A program made the position numbers and the translations under genes. This document shows positions 1 through 9,613 of a stretch of 38,300 bases of DNA, piece by piece; the first letter of the stretch is position 1; every line of letters starts with the position of its first letter. Below the pieces are notes generated by a model. That model had not been told where the DNA came from. It searched no databases and worked only from the letters and a program-made list of their open reading frames with translations. Source of the DNA: an uncultured Bacilli bacterium (GTDB lineage Bacteria > Bacillota_I > Bacilli_A > RF39 > UBA660); assembly GCA_944363735.1 (NCBI GenBank), contig CALVVB010000007.1, forward strand, positions 1 to 38,300, read 5' to 3'.

Positions 1-70
1 TCCTTTTCATTTTATCACTACTTTCCTTGAATATTATATCACTATTTAGACACTAAAAACAATCTTTTAC

Positions 71-105
71 TTTTCAAATTCTAAAATATAGTCTATACTT
101 ATAAT
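71..105 (+). promoter_or_regulatory. Putative promoter of the surface-apparatus cluster
   Basis: A TTTTCA -35-like box (71-76) lies 17 nt before TATACT (94-99), and a perfect TATAAT overlaps just after it (100-105). The following gene starts at 124 behind an AGGGGTG ribosome site. The TTTTCAAATT start is shared with the promoter before the coupling-protein gene at 24,685. The -35 is weak, so the exact start of transcription is uncertain. Confidence 0.4.
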
Positions 106-123
106 AGCGAAGGGGTGTAGCCT

Positions 124-1653
124 ATGATACTTAGAAAACCATATGCTCTTTTAATTCAATTTTTTCAAAGAATTCACTTACTATTAATTTTACTTTCAGC
201 ATATATATTTTATAAAATAATGTCTTTAAGAAGCTTTGTAGCAGACTTTTTAAAGACGGAAAGTTATAATTCTTATTATGAGCCAATAAGTAATCATATC
301 AATTTTATTGTTATTATTTCTATAATTGTCATAATCGCTATAACTGTTATTTTAATAATTTTATTGCATTACAAGAAAAAACCATGGAAAGTTTATTTAT
401 TCCCTATAGTAGAATATACTGTTATGCTAGGTGTCTTAATTTATGTTAGAAGCTACTTTGATGGATATAATGAATTATCTACAATAACTTCAATAATGGC
501 AGGAAGAGATTTATTAAATATAGTCTATTTTCCACAATATGTAATATTTATTATTTTTGGGATTAGATTTTTAGGAATAGATTTAAAAAAGTTTGGTTTT
601 AAAGAAGATGAAGAATATCTAGATATAAAAGAAGAAGATAGAGAAGAGTTTGAAGTAAATATTGATTTTGATAAAGATAATATAAAAAGAAATATTAAAA
701 AATTTTTTAGAAATGTTAAATATGTTTATTTTGAACACAAACTAATTTGTAATACCATTATAATAATTTTAGTTGCCTCTCTTACAGGATATACATATTA
801 CTATTTTGGAGTGTTACACAAGACTTATAAAGAAGGAAATACTTTTTCTGCTAATTACTATGATATAACTGTTAATAATAGTTATTTGACTAATAGAGAT
901 AGCAAAGGTAATCTCATTAGTGATAAACAGTATTATTTAGTTATTAATGTTACAGTTAAGAATAATGCTTCTAAAAGAGATATTAATTTAGATCGCTTTA
1001 GAATAATGAATAAAAGTGATGAATTTCATTATGTTACTAGAGAATATGACAATTTTAAAGATTTAGGTAAAAAATATAATGGTAAAAAATTAGATACACA
1101 AGATGAAACTACCTTTATATTAGTTTATAAAGTACCAACAAATCTAGATAAAAAGAAGTTTGTATTATATTATTCTGATGTTGCAAGTAGTGTTTTATTA
1201 AAGAAAATTAAGTTAAATGTAAAAGATGTTACAAAATTTGAAACTAAATCTGAAGTGAAAATAACAGAAGAGTTGACTTTGCCTACTAAAGATACTTTAA
1301 AAATTACAGATTTTAAATTAGTTAATGAAACAACTTATAGCAGATATTCATGTAGTGAAACAGGATGTACAATGATGGAATTACCATTGAAATCTAATAA
1401 CAAAATATTAGAAATTTCCTTTGTAAGTAATAATTTCACAGGGAAAAGTTTTGTTGACTTTTCTAATATATATGCTACAATAAATTATGAAGACAGTAAA
1501 GGTAAGATGAAGAGTGTTGAACCATATTCTTTGTTAACTAATTATAATGGAAACTATGCTTATTTTAGTATACCTAATGATATAAAAGATGATGCAAAGA
1601 TAGAACTGAAATTTACTTTTAGAAATGAACAGTACATTTATTATATAAATTAA
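124..1653 (+). CDS. Polytopic membrane protein with C-terminal extracellular beta domain
   Basis: This 509-residue protein has about five membrane segments (roughly residues 17-34, 59-82, 90-108, 130-152 and 208-229), with an acidic cytoplasmic loop near 160-190. About 280 residues follow outside the membrane. The start of that part (around 240-370) looks like the DUF4352-type immunoglobulin-like fold: an N-terminal YKEG..F pattern, then a strand resembling YYLVINVTVKN. It is the first gene of the co-directional cluster and is 13 nt from the next gene, so it is probably part of the same operon. A role as a membrane platform or surface component of the pilus/T4SS apparatus is inferred from context only; I do not recognise the whole protein. 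The start ATG is preceded by AGGGGTG at suitable spacing. Confidence 0.6.
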   Translation: MILRKPYALLIQFFQRIHLLLILLSAYIFYKIMSLRSFVADFLKTESYNSYYEPISNHINFIVIISIIVIIAITVILIILLHYKKKPWKVYLFPIVEYTVMLGVLIYVRSYFDGYNELSTITSIMAGRDLLNIVYFPQYVIFIIFGIRFLGIDLKKFGFKEDEEYLDIKEEDREEFEVNIDFDKDNIKRNIKKFFRNVKYVYFEHKLICNTIIIILVASLTGYTYYYFGVLHKTYKEGNTFSANYYDITVNNSYLTNRDSKGNLISDKQYYLVINVTVKNNASKRDINLDRFRIMNKSDEFHYVTREYDNFKDLGKKYNGKKLDTQDETTFILVYKVPTNLDKKKFVLYYSDVASSVLLKKIKLNVKDVTKFETKSEVKITEELTLPTKDTLKITDFKLVNETTYSRYSCSETGCTMMELPLKSNNKILEISFVSNNFTGKSFVDFSNIYATINYEDSKGKMKSVEPYSLLTNYNGNYAYFSIPNDIKDDAKIELKFTFRNEQYIYYIN

Positions 1654-1666
1654 AGGAGCGCTATAT

Positions 1667-3499
1667 ATGAAGAAAAAGGGTATTGATAAAAATAAAATTA
1701 TCAAAATTATTGTTGCGGCATTAGTAGTTATTATTCTTGTTATATTACTTTGGTTTTTATATTTTTATCCTAATAAAGTTTTTAGAGAAAATGAAAAATT
1801 ACTAGAAGAAGCTGGAATAAGATATTATGAAATTAATGATACTCGTCTTCCCAAAGAGGAAGATCGGGTAATTTCTGTTTCTTTAAACACTTTAGTTAAA
1901 CAGAAATATTTAGATGGACTTTATGAAGCTTATGGTAATAAACTTTGTGATTTGAATGAATCTAATGTTAAAGCTGTTAATAAAGATGGTAAATATGTTT
2001 ATTACACATATTTAAAATGTGGTAATCGTGAATCTTCAGTTGATCATGAAGGTCCTGTTATTACTCTTAATGGTTCTAAAAATATGACTGTTAGTAGAGG
2101 AGATACGTTTGAAGATCCTGGCATTAAGAGTGTTGTTGATAATGTAGATGGTAATATGGATAAATCTTTAGTATCTATTAAAGGAGAAGTTGATACTTCT
2201 AAAGTTGGCGTTTATGAAATTACTTATACTATTAGTGATAGTCTTGCTAATAAGACTGAAGTTATAAGAAAAGTAAGTGTAGAAGAAAGTTTAGCTAGTA
2301 CAGTAAAATCTAATACAGATAATGGTTATTATGTTGGAAATGTAGATAATAATTATATATATTTTAATAATATGTTATTTAGAATTGTAAGAGTAAATGA
2401 TGATAATAGTGTTCTTATTGTAAGTAATGATGCTCTTGCGAATGTTGATTATACTAATGATGGTAGATTTACAGATAGTGCTTTAGATAAATGGTTAAAT
2501 GATTATTTTTATAATTTATTAGAGCCTAGTTATCAAGATTTAATAAAATCTAGTAGTTGGTGTGATGATGAAATTAGTAGTAACAATATTACAACAACTG
2601 AATGTAGTAGACAAACAGATAAGAGAAGAGTTGGTATTTTATCATTACAAGATTATAATTTAAGTTATGATGGAACAAGTAGTTATCTTGATAAGAGTAA
2701 TTTTAGTTGGTATTCTAACTTAGCAGAAGATAATAAAGCCTGGGCTATTACCTCTACTGATAGATATCCAAATACCATTAATCAATCAGAAAGTACCAAC
2801 TTATTAAACGTAGTACCAGCCTTAAACCTAAAAGCTTCAACTACTGTATTAGATGGTGATGGTAGTTATTCTAACCCATATATTATCGTTAAGAAAAGTA
2901 CAGCAAGAAAAAGTAGTGAACTTAATAAAAGGCAAGTAGGAGAATATGTTAGATATTCAGGATATTTATTTAGAATAAGTAATATTTTAGATGATGGTAC
3001 TACTGAAGTAATTATGGACTCCGTTTTAAAATCTGATAATAGGCAAGTTGATATTAGTTATACAAATGGGAATAAACAGAAAGTTTATAATCCTAATCAA
3101 GAAGGTAATATCGGTTATAAAGTAAAAAATGATATGACTAGATATATTAATACAGACTTATTTGTTAGTAAAAATATAAGTGTTTCAATCTATAATAAAA
3201 ATATTACATACGAAGGAAAAAAGGATACTAAAAAATATAAACTTTTAATTACAATTCCATCTACGTTTGATATTTTTAGTGCTAAGAGTTCTACATCAAG
3301 TGATTCAGGTTATTGGTTAAGAGATTCTTCAAAACAAGAGAATACTAAAGCAGTTGTTAGATCTTTAGGAACTTTAACTTATTCAAATGCTTCTGATAAT
3401 TTAGAAGCTGGTGTAAAAGTTTTGGCATATTTTGACAAAAATGTTATAATAGAATCAGGTAAAGGTACATATTTAGATCCATATACACTTATAAGGTAA
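1667..3499 (+). CDS. Membrane-anchored multidomain surface protein (Ig-like plus tandem DUF6273-like modules)
   Basis: 610 residues with an N-terminal membrane anchor (about 11-32). Residues about 55-120 resemble the C-terminal half of pilin-like proteins, ending in a YYTYLKCG strand. Residues about 126-207 look like a DUF5011-type Ig domain (starts DHEGPVITLNG; ends in YEITYTISD). Two copies of a larger module follow (about 218-409 and 421-610). Each starts with a GYYVG/GEYVRYSG..FRI pattern and ends in a SYSNPYIIV/TYLDPYTLI pattern, as in DUF6273-like domains of Gram-positive surface proteins. No sortase signal is seen at the C terminus, so the N-terminal helix is the likely anchor. The gene is spaced 13 nt after its predecessor and 11 nt before the sortase. 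It could be an adhesin or tip component of the pilus; this is inference. Confidence 0.6.
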   Translation: MKKKGIDKNKIIKIIVAALVVIILVILLWFLYFYPNKVFRENEKLLEEAGIRYYEINDTRLPKEEDRVISVSLNTLVKQKYLDGLYEAYGNKLCDLNESNVKAVNKDGKYVYYTYLKCGNRESSVDHEGPVITLNGSKNMTVSRGDTFEDPGIKSVVDNVDGNMDKSLVSIKGEVDTSKVGVYEITYTISDSLANKTEVIRKVSVEESLASTVKSNTDNGYYVGNVDNNYIYFNNMLFRIVRVNDDNSVLIVSNDALANVDYTNDGRFTDSALDKWLNDYFYNLLEPSYQDLIKSSSWCDDEISSNNITTTECSRQTDKRRVGILSLQDYNLSYDGTSSYLDKSNFSWYSNLAEDNKAWAITSTDRYPNTINQSESTNLLNVVPALNLKASTTVLDGDGSYSNPYIIVKKSTARKSSELNKRQVGEYVRYSGYLFRISNILDDGTTEVIMDSVLKSDNRQVDISYTNGNKQKVYNPNQEGNIGYKVKNDMTRYINTDLFVSKNISVSIYNKNITYEGKKDTKKYKLLITIPSTFDIFSAKSSTSSDSGYWLRDSSKQENTKAVVRSLGTLTYSNASDNLEAGVKVLAYFDKNVIIESGKGTYLDPYTLIR

Positions 3500-3510
3500 A
3501 GGAGTAGTTT

Positions 3511-4293
3511 ATGAAGATTAAAAAGAAGTCATTGACAATTATTGGTATTATTATAATCTTTCTAGTTGCTTTTTTCTTGTTATTTTATAAGAATATGGGA
3601 AAAATAAGTGACTTTAAAGTTATAGATGAAAGTTCTAAAATAAAAGAAGCAGGTAATTATGGTGATGATGTTACTGGTTGGATTAGAGTAGAAGGAACAA
3701 ATATAGACTTACCTTTAATCGCTAGAAATAATGTAGCAGATGTTGGTAGACGTGATTATGAGTATGCTTGGACCAATTCTTTTCCAGATGAAAAAAGCAA
3801 TCATTTTACCTATATTTCTCATAATATTAGAAATGTCTCTAGCAACCCTATAGTTGGCGATGATAGTATGACTTATTTTGAACAACTTATGTCATTTATA
3901 TATCCTGATTTTATTAAAGAAAATCAATTTGTTGAATTTACTTATCCAAATGGTAAGACAACAATATTTAGAATATATGGAGTATCTTTAATTGAAGATA
4001 ATCAAGAAATGTCATTTTATGATACTTTTACAAATGATGAACTTAATGATTATATTAAGCAAGTAAAAAAAGAAAGTATGTATGACATGGATGTTGATGT
4101 CAATTCTAATGATATGCTTTTAACTTTATATACTTGTACAAGATTTTATGGAGGTAATACATATTCATTTAGAGTAGACGCTAGAGAATTACGGGAGGGT
4201 GAAAAAATGCAATATTCTACGGTTGATACTAATAACAATTACAAAGTAATTCAAGAGAAGATGGAAGAAGGTGAGAAAAATGAAAAAGTATAA
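3511..4293 (+). CDS. Sortase (class B-like transpeptidase)
   Basis: 260 residues: a short basic N terminus, one membrane anchor (about 7-26), then a sortase domain facing the outside. The triad is recognisable as His104 (YISHN), Cys209 (LYTCTR) and probably Arg221 (SFRVDAR). The WIRVEGTNIDLPLI strand is typical of the fold, and the insert between His and Cys fits class B. Sortases cleave a C-terminal sorting motif and attach proteins to the wall or to each other. No protein in this window ends in a recognisable sorting signal, so the substrate is unknown. The gene sits between two surface-protein genes and its end overlaps the next gene by 14 nt, suggesting coupled translation and a job in assembling the surface structure encoded here. 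Confidence 0.85.
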   Translation: MKIKKKSLTIIGIIIIFLVAFFLLFYKNMGKISDFKVIDESSKIKEAGNYGDDVTGWIRVEGTNIDLPLIARNNVADVGRRDYEYAWTNSFPDEKSNHFTYISHNIRNVSSNPIVGDDSMTYFEQLMSFIYPDFIKENQFVEFTYPNGKTTIFRIYGVSLIEDNQEMSFYDTFTNDELNDYIKQVKKESMYDMDVDVNSNDMLLTLYTCTRFYGGNTYSFRVDARELREGEKMQYSTVDTNNNYKVIQEKMEEGEKNEKV

Positions 4294-7054
4294 TTTATTA
4301 TTTATACCATTAGTAGTTTTAGCGGGATTTGCCGGTGTATGGTTATCTAATACTAACAATGTTGAAGCTGCTAATAATGAAGCATGTCAAGCAACATGGC
4401 TTAGAGATAATATTGTTAAAAAAGTAACAGTTGATACTAATGGTAATACCTCAACTCTTACAAATAACTCTGGATATAATTTAGACTATAAATTTATTCC
4501 TGATGGAAATGAAGGTGCTGCTATAACAGGTAGAATTAATAACGGTGCTAGTATTAATTTAACTGTTACAAATGGAGGTGCAATAATTTTCTATCTTGTT
4601 GAGGATATAAATGATAGTTGTACTGCTACAGCTGGTTCTGAAGTTGGTATTTCTCAAATTAATGCAAGTGGTTTAGTTTCTAATCCTTTATACAACGATA
4701 GTATCTGTGTTAATTATCGTAATAAGTGGGGCAATAATGAAACTATGAAAAATGCTGTTCCATATTGTTATTCTGCTACAACTTATGGTGTTTATTCAAG
4801 AGAACAAGTTCAAGGATGGATAAATACTGCTGAATCATTATATGAAAGTATAAATTCTGGTGGTAATACAGATATTACAATAGATAATTCATATCAAGAA
4901 GTAAAAGATGTTACTAAAACAGATAAGCTTGTTTGTGATGCTTTTAGTAACAATAATTATGAAACAATGCATAAATATTATCACGTTGAAACAGAAACAG
5001 TTGATAATTGTGCAGTTACTTGTAAAGAAGAAATAGAAGTAAACTTTAGTGATCCGGTTGCAACACAACCAGGAATGTGTTTCCAATATTTAATCGAAAT
5101 AAAATCTAAAGTAGTTTGTGATGGTAATTATACAGCACCGCCTCCAACAAGAAAACAAGCATGTTATCCTACTCCTCAATGTGTTTCTGGAACTTATTCT
5201 GGTACAGTTGGAGGTCCTAATGAAGATTTTGATAGTTGTGTTCAATCTTGTGATGGTGGTAAATATACCCAAAAATGTATAGATAGTTGTTATAATAAAG
5301 TTTATGGAAATGGTAGTAAAACAGTAAAAACTTCTTCTAATGAAAAATTAACTAAAGAAGATATTATTGCTTTATCTCCATTCAACAATTCAAATGAAAG
5401 TTTTTATGAAGCGAGAAAAATAGCTTTAAGTTGTCCAGGAACTAGTGATGCTCAAGCTTTGTATGAATATATGCAAAGAAATCCTGGTGGATATTATAGT
5501 GGTGGTAAATGGTATTCTAGTCATGAAAACTCAAGTATTTGTTCATTAGCACCTTATTATTTTAGAAGTCTTGAACAAACAAAACAAACTATAGCATTGA
5601 ACAGTGGTGATATTTCATACAGTGGTATTGGTAAAGGATACTTTAATTATGGAGACGGTATTCTAAGAGAAAATTATGGTAATACTTATTGTGATGATAC
5701 TTGTTATTGGGTTGGAAGTTGTCCTTCAGGTGCTCCATTAACAGAAACACTTGCTCAAGAACAATATGAAAAAGAAGTGCAAGAATATATGTCTAAAAAA
5801 CAAGCTTGTGAACAAAAGGCTGCTACTTGTACTAATGAGACAACTGACTATGAAATCGTTGTTGATAATTTAGATTATAATGATAGTAAAGATGATAAAG
5901 ATAAGAGTGATTGGCAAGAAGAATTTACTTCTTCACAAAAAATGAATAGCACTAATGTTACAGGAGACTTCCCTAGTATGGTTATATTAACTGATGGAAG
6001 TTGCGAAGATGGAAAAGATGATCCTTGGCATTATCACAATATTATTACATTCCCAGGTGCATGGATCAATAATAAAACAGGCCAAACCGTACATTCTATT
6101 CAGCCTGGTCATGAAGATTTCTATACATATGTAGGTAATGAATATTGTACAAAATTAAATTCTGTTCCTGTTAATACCGCTTGGTATGATTGGAAAGTTA
6201 ATCAAAATGGGAATCCATCTGCTTTAACTGATAGTGAGAAAAAACAAATAGAAGATAATATAGATATGAATATTAGAGGACATATTGATAATTATGGTTA
6301 CTTTGGTTGGGATTTCGATATTAGTTGTTTCTATGCTATAGATACTCCTACTAATGATAGAGAAGCTTGTTCAACTGATAATCCTGATTGGCCAGATTGT
6401 GATCCTGATGATAATGGAGGCAAGGGTGGAACTGATGGAGAGTCTCCAGTAAATAGTTACGATTATAGATCTGTTGCATTAGATAATTTATTCCCTAATA
6501 GCGTTACTCCAACTAGTTCAGGAGAATCTAGTAAAAATATTATAGCTTCTAACTTAATAAATGAAGTTGAGAGTTTAAGAAATAATAATCTTACTCCAGT
6601 TGACAACACTACAAGAGAAGTTGGATTTAACTGGACTTGTGCTGCTACTAATTTAGAGAATCCAGATTATATAGTTCAACCTGTAACTTTAATTAATCAA
6701 ATTCAAACTTTGGGAGACAGTATTTATGAAGGCGATGAATATTTAGATTATCATATCAGACTAACTCCTGAAACTATGAATAAAGTTAGAGCATATAATA
6801 AGAAATATGATAGTTATACTGAACCTACTAAAGGAAATGAAATATTAACTGCTGGTAATAAGAAAACGTCTGGAATTACAGTATATCGTAGTTACTTGCT
6901 TCATAAAGTACTTAACAATAATGAATTATTAAAATCAGGACTTATTGGCTGTAATAATGAAGATAATGGTACTTGTCCTAATGTTATAGATACTTCTACA
7001 GCTTGTTATAATGAATATATGGCCCAATCTTCTGTATTGAAAGGAGCTAATTAG
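4280..7054 (+). CDS. Large cysteine-rich secreted protein
   Basis: 924 residues from the ATG at 4280, which has AAGGTGA just upstream. The alternative GTG at 4271 would add three residues. A signal peptide covers about residues 1-30, with cleavage near NVEA/ANNEA. The mature protein carries 31 cysteines by my count, many in closely spaced pairs such as CVQSCDGG and CDDTCYW. This implies a disulfide-stabilised extracellular protein, which is unusual for a low-GC Gram-positive. There is no C-terminal anchor or sorting motif. The gene overlaps the sortase gene and is 1 nt from the pseudopilin gene at 7056, so it is translated as part of the pilus gene set. It may be a large pilus-associated adhesin or shell protein. 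I do not recognise the family. Confidence 0.6.
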   Translation: MKKYNLLFIPLVVLAGFAGVWLSNTNNVEAANNEACQATWLRDNIVKKVTVDTNGNTSTLTNNSGYNLDYKFIPDGNEGAAITGRINNGASINLTVTNGGAIIFYLVEDINDSCTATAGSEVGISQINASGLVSNPLYNDSICVNYRNKWGNNETMKNAVPYCYSATTYGVYSREQVQGWINTAESLYESINSGGNTDITIDNSYQEVKDVTKTDKLVCDAFSNNNYETMHKYYHVETETVDNCAVTCKEEIEVNFSDPVATQPGMCFQYLIEIKSKVVCDGNYTAPPPTRKQACYPTPQCVSGTYSGTVGGPNEDFDSCVQSCDGGKYTQKCIDSCYNKVYGNGSKTVKTSSNEKLTKEDIIALSPFNNSNESFYEARKIALSCPGTSDAQALYEYMQRNPGGYYSGGKWYSSHENSSICSLAPYYFRSLEQTKQTIALNSGDISYSGIGKGYFNYGDGILRENYGNTYCDDTCYWVGSCPSGAPLTETLAQEQYEKEVQEYMSKKQACEQKAATCTNETTDYEIVVDNLDYNDSKDDKDKSDWQEEFTSSQKMNSTNVTGDFPSMVILTDGSCEDGKDDPWHYHNIITFPGAWINNKTGQTVHSIQPGHEDFYTYVGNEYCTKLNSVPVNTAWYDWKVNQNGNPSALTDSEKKQIEDNIDMNIRGHIDNYGYFGWDFDISCFYAIDTPTNDREACSTDNPDWPDCDPDDNGGKGGTDGESPVNSYDYRSVALDNLFPNSVTPTSSGESSKNIIASNLINEVESLRNNNLTPVDNTTREVGFNWTCAATNLENPDYIVQPVTLINQIQTLGDSIYEGDEYLDYHIRLTPETMNKVRAYNKKYDSYTEPTKGNEILTAGNKKTSGITVYRSYLLHKVLNNNELLKSGLIGCNNEDNGTCPNVIDTSTACYNEYMAQSSVLKGAN

Positions 7055-7055
7055 T

Positions 7056-7517
7056 ATGAGTAAAGGTATGTTAATAGTTGGTATCATTATATTAGCAATT
7101 ATTACTTTTGGAGTTGTTAATATAGTTCAAAATTATCAAACTGGTAATGAACTTGATTATTATTTGTTAAGAGAGACAACCGAAGCGGCAATGACTGATG
7201 CAGTTGATGTTGGTTATTACCGCTTAAGCGGGTTGCTTAGAGTAGATAAAGAAAAATTTGTAGAAAGCTTTATTAGACGTTTTTCCCAAAACGTATCAAA
7301 TAGTCGTACTTATGATATTCGTTTTTATGATATTAATGAGACACCACCTAAAGTTAGTGTTTTAGTTCAATCTGAAACAGCGGCTAGTGTTAATGGAGAA
7401 TCTTTAAGTTTATCTAATAAAGTAGATGTTATTTTAGAATCAAATTACTATGATAATAAATATGTAAGTGATATGACTAGATCTGGCAAATTAGATTATA
7501 GTGATGTTGATAAATAA
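7056..7517 (+). CDS. TadE-like pseudopilin (putative)
   Basis: 153 residues. A very short leader (MSKG) is followed at once by a hydrophobic helix (about residues 5-24). After it comes a polar helix and a small soluble domain. A glycine directly before the hydrophobic segment is the arrangement seen in prepilins and TadE-type minor pilins, so cleavage after Gly4 is possible. No prepilin peptidase gene lies in the window. The gene is 1 nt after the cysteine-rich protein gene and 20 nt before the CpaB-like gene. An AAAGGAG ribosome site lies inside the end of the preceding gene. Pseudopilin identity rests on architecture and context, not on a recognised family signature. Confidence 0.5.
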   Translation: MSKGMLIVGIIILAIITFGVVNIVQNYQTGNELDYYLLRETTEAAMTDAVDVGYYRLSGLLRVDKEKFVESFIRRFSQNVSNSRTYDIRFYDINETPPKVSVLVQSETAASVNGESLSLSNKVDVILESNYYDNKYVSDMTRSGKLDYSDVDK

Positions 7518-7537
7518 AAAGAATAAGGAGGATTTTG

Positions 7538-8362
7538 ATGAATAATTTAGTTGTTGGTATAAAAAAATTCTTTACTAATAAGAATACAGTTACTGTTGTG
7601 GGTGTAATTCTTGCAATTGTCATCCTTTATGTTGGTTATAATATGCGTATTAATCAAGCGATAACACCTGTTACTGTTCCTTATGCTACACAAACAATTA
7701 AAGCTAGGACACAAATTACAGAAGATATGATTAGTACAATGGAGATTCCAAAATCAATGGTAACGGATTTAATCATTACAAATAGTGCAGATGTTATTGA
7801 TATGTATACTAATGGAGATAGTGTTATACCAGAAGGAAGTTTATTTTATAAAAGAAGCGTAGTATCGCGAGATCAACTACCTGATAGTATAATTTTAGAT
7901 TATCCTAAAGGTTATGTTTTATATAACTTAGATGTTGATATGGCTAGTACCTATAGTAACTCTATTTATCCTGGTAATTACATTGATATCTATCTAAAAG
8001 TTCAAAATGCTGAAGGTGCTGATGGTGCTATAATTGCTAGTGATAGAATTATGGTAGGTAAACTATTATCTAATGTTAAAGTTCTTGCAGTATTTGACAG
8101 TAATGGTAATAATGTATTTGCAAATCTTGATGAGAAGACTGCACCTTCACAAATTGTCTTTGCTGTACCAGAAGAATATCATATACTTCTTCGTAAAGCT
8201 AGTTTCTTAAGAGCTTATGAGTCTGAAATTATACCAGTTCCTACTGCAGAATCTTTAGACGATGAGCCAGGAGATGTAACTTTATCTAGTGAAGATTTAA
8301 GAAACTTTATTAATAATGTTACGGCTATGACAGAAGAAGATTTATCATATACACAGCAATAG
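7538..8362 (+). CDS. cpaB: CpaB/RcpC-like SAF-domain pilus assembly protein
   Basis: 274 residues from the ATG at 7538, which follows AAGGAGGA with 5 nt spacing; a TTG one codon upstream is less likely. One N-terminal membrane helix (about 19-36) is followed by a SAF domain. Its signature is seen near residues 55-75: an ATQTIKARTQITEDMIS stretch, then an IPKSMV strand. CpaB/RcpC proteins act outside the membrane in Flp/Tad pilus assembly. The neighbours are a pseudopilin gene upstream and the CpaF-type ATPase gene 16 nt downstream, the usual Tad order. The symbol is given by family similarity. Confidence 0.75.
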   Translation: MNNLVVGIKKFFTNKNTVTVVGVILAIVILYVGYNMRINQAITPVTVPYATQTIKARTQITEDMISTMEIPKSMVTDLIITNSADVIDMYTNGDSVIPEGSLFYKRSVVSRDQLPDSIILDYPKGYVLYNLDVDMASTYSNSIYPGNYIDIYLKVQNAEGADGAIIASDRIMVGKLLSNVKVLAVFDSNGNNVFANLDEKTAPSQIVFAVPEEYHILLRKASFLRAYESEIIPVPTAESLDDEPGDVTLSSEDLRNFINNVTAMTEEDLSYTQQ

Positions 8363-8377
8363 AAAGGGGATAATGTT

Positions 8378-9592
8378 ATGAACGATTCCATATTTGATAA
8401 GTTAGATTTTGGACTTTTTAAACCTTTAATAGATAATGATGATATAACAGATATTTCTTATTGTAACCATGGGCAAATTTGGATTCGTTCTTTAACAGAG
8501 GGATCTAAAAGAGTAGAGATTGAAGGGCTAAATGATGCTTTTGTTGAAAAGTTAGCCTTTCAGTGTTCTAATGTTATGGGTACAACATTTAATAATGCAA
8601 AACCATTTCTAGATGCAGAATCTACAGAACTTCGTCTTAACTTTGTTCATGATTCTATTGCTACTAATGGTATTGCTGTTGTTATTCGTAAAACCCCTGC
8701 TAAGATTAGACTTAATAAAGAAAAATTACTTAGTGAGGATTATTTTACTGCTAATATTCATGATATTTTAATGAAATGTGTTGAAGGACATTGTAACATA
8801 ATTGTAAGTGGTGAGACAGGCTCAGGTAAAACAGAATTTGTTAAATATCTAGCCAGTCATACTAAAGAAAATGAGAAAATTATTACAATAGAAGATACTT
8901 TGGAACTTCACCTTGATAAGATTTTTCCACATAGAGATATTGTGGCTATGAAAACTAATAACATTGCAAGTTACTCTGAAGTTTTAGTTACTTGTATGAG
9001 ACAAAATCCTAAATGGATTTTACTTTCAGAAGTTCGTAGCGCGGAAGCAGTTACTGCTGTTCGTAACTCAATTTCTTCAGGACATAATATTTTATCTACA
9101 ATTCATGCTGATAAGGCAAGTGCAATTCCATATCGTATGTATTCACTTCTTGAAAGTGATATTGATGTAGAACAGTTCTTAAATACAATATATAGATATA
9201 TTCAATTAGGTGTTCATATTAAAGCATATTACAGTAAAGAGTATGGAAAATTTCATCGTGAAGTAGATGAAGTAGTAGAGTTCTATGTAGATGATGATAA
9301 TAAACCTCAATCACATATTCTTTATCAAAAAACATTTGGAAAAGCTCCTGTACAAAATATGCCTAGTAAACATTTAAGAGAATATTTGGAGAATCAAAAT
9401 ATCTTCATTGACAATTTATTTACTAAAGGGGATTCGATGAGTAGTATTGATAATGAAGTTAGTAAAATAGTAGATACTTCACAAAATGAACAAGTTAGTG
9501 TAGTAGAAACACCTATTTTTAATAATAATACAAATCAAGGAGATCAAATATTACCTAAAGCTTCATTTATTACTGATACAGATATAGTTTAA
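8378..9592 (+). CDS. cpaF: CpaF/TadA-type secretion ATPase
   Basis: 404 residues of the GspE/VirB11 ATPase superfamily, CpaF branch. The Walker A motif GETGSGKT is at residues 145-152, the Walker B-like strand ILLSEVR at 214-220, and the histidine box TIHAD at 241-245. The usual GEVR of Walker B reads SEVR here. The N-terminal domain (1-110) matches the CpaF pattern of a strand contacting the nucleotide, followed by RKTP. The last ~60 residues are polar and probably disordered. CpaF powers Tad pilus extension at the cytoplasmic face of the TadB/TadC platform, whose genes follow directly. VirB11 belongs to the same superfamily and no other VirB11-like gene is present, so this ATPase might also serve the T4SS; that is inference. 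Confidence 0.9.
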   Translation: MNDSIFDKLDFGLFKPLIDNDDITDISYCNHGQIWIRSLTEGSKRVEIEGLNDAFVEKLAFQCSNVMGTTFNNAKPFLDAESTELRLNFVHDSIATNGIAVVIRKTPAKIRLNKEKLLSEDYFTANIHDILMKCVEGHCNIIVSGETGSGKTEFVKYLASHTKENEKIITIEDTLELHLDKIFPHRDIVAMKTNNIASYSEVLVTCMRQNPKWILLSEVRSAEAVTAVRNSISSGHNILSTIHADKASAIPYRMYSLLESDIDVEQFLNTIYRYIQLGVHIKAYYSKEYGKFHREVDEVVEFYVDDDNKPQSHILYQKTFGKAPVQNMPSKHLREYLENQNIFIDNLFTKGDSMSSIDNEVSKIVDTSQNEQVSVVETPIFNNNTNQGDQILPKASFITDTDIV

Positions 9593-9613
9593 AGAGGGGA
9601 GTGATTATAATAT

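Noticed and set aside
4889-5272. Two short minus-strand frames inside the cysteine-rich protein gene
   Set aside because: Shadows of the conserved-looking plus-strand frame; no start signals.
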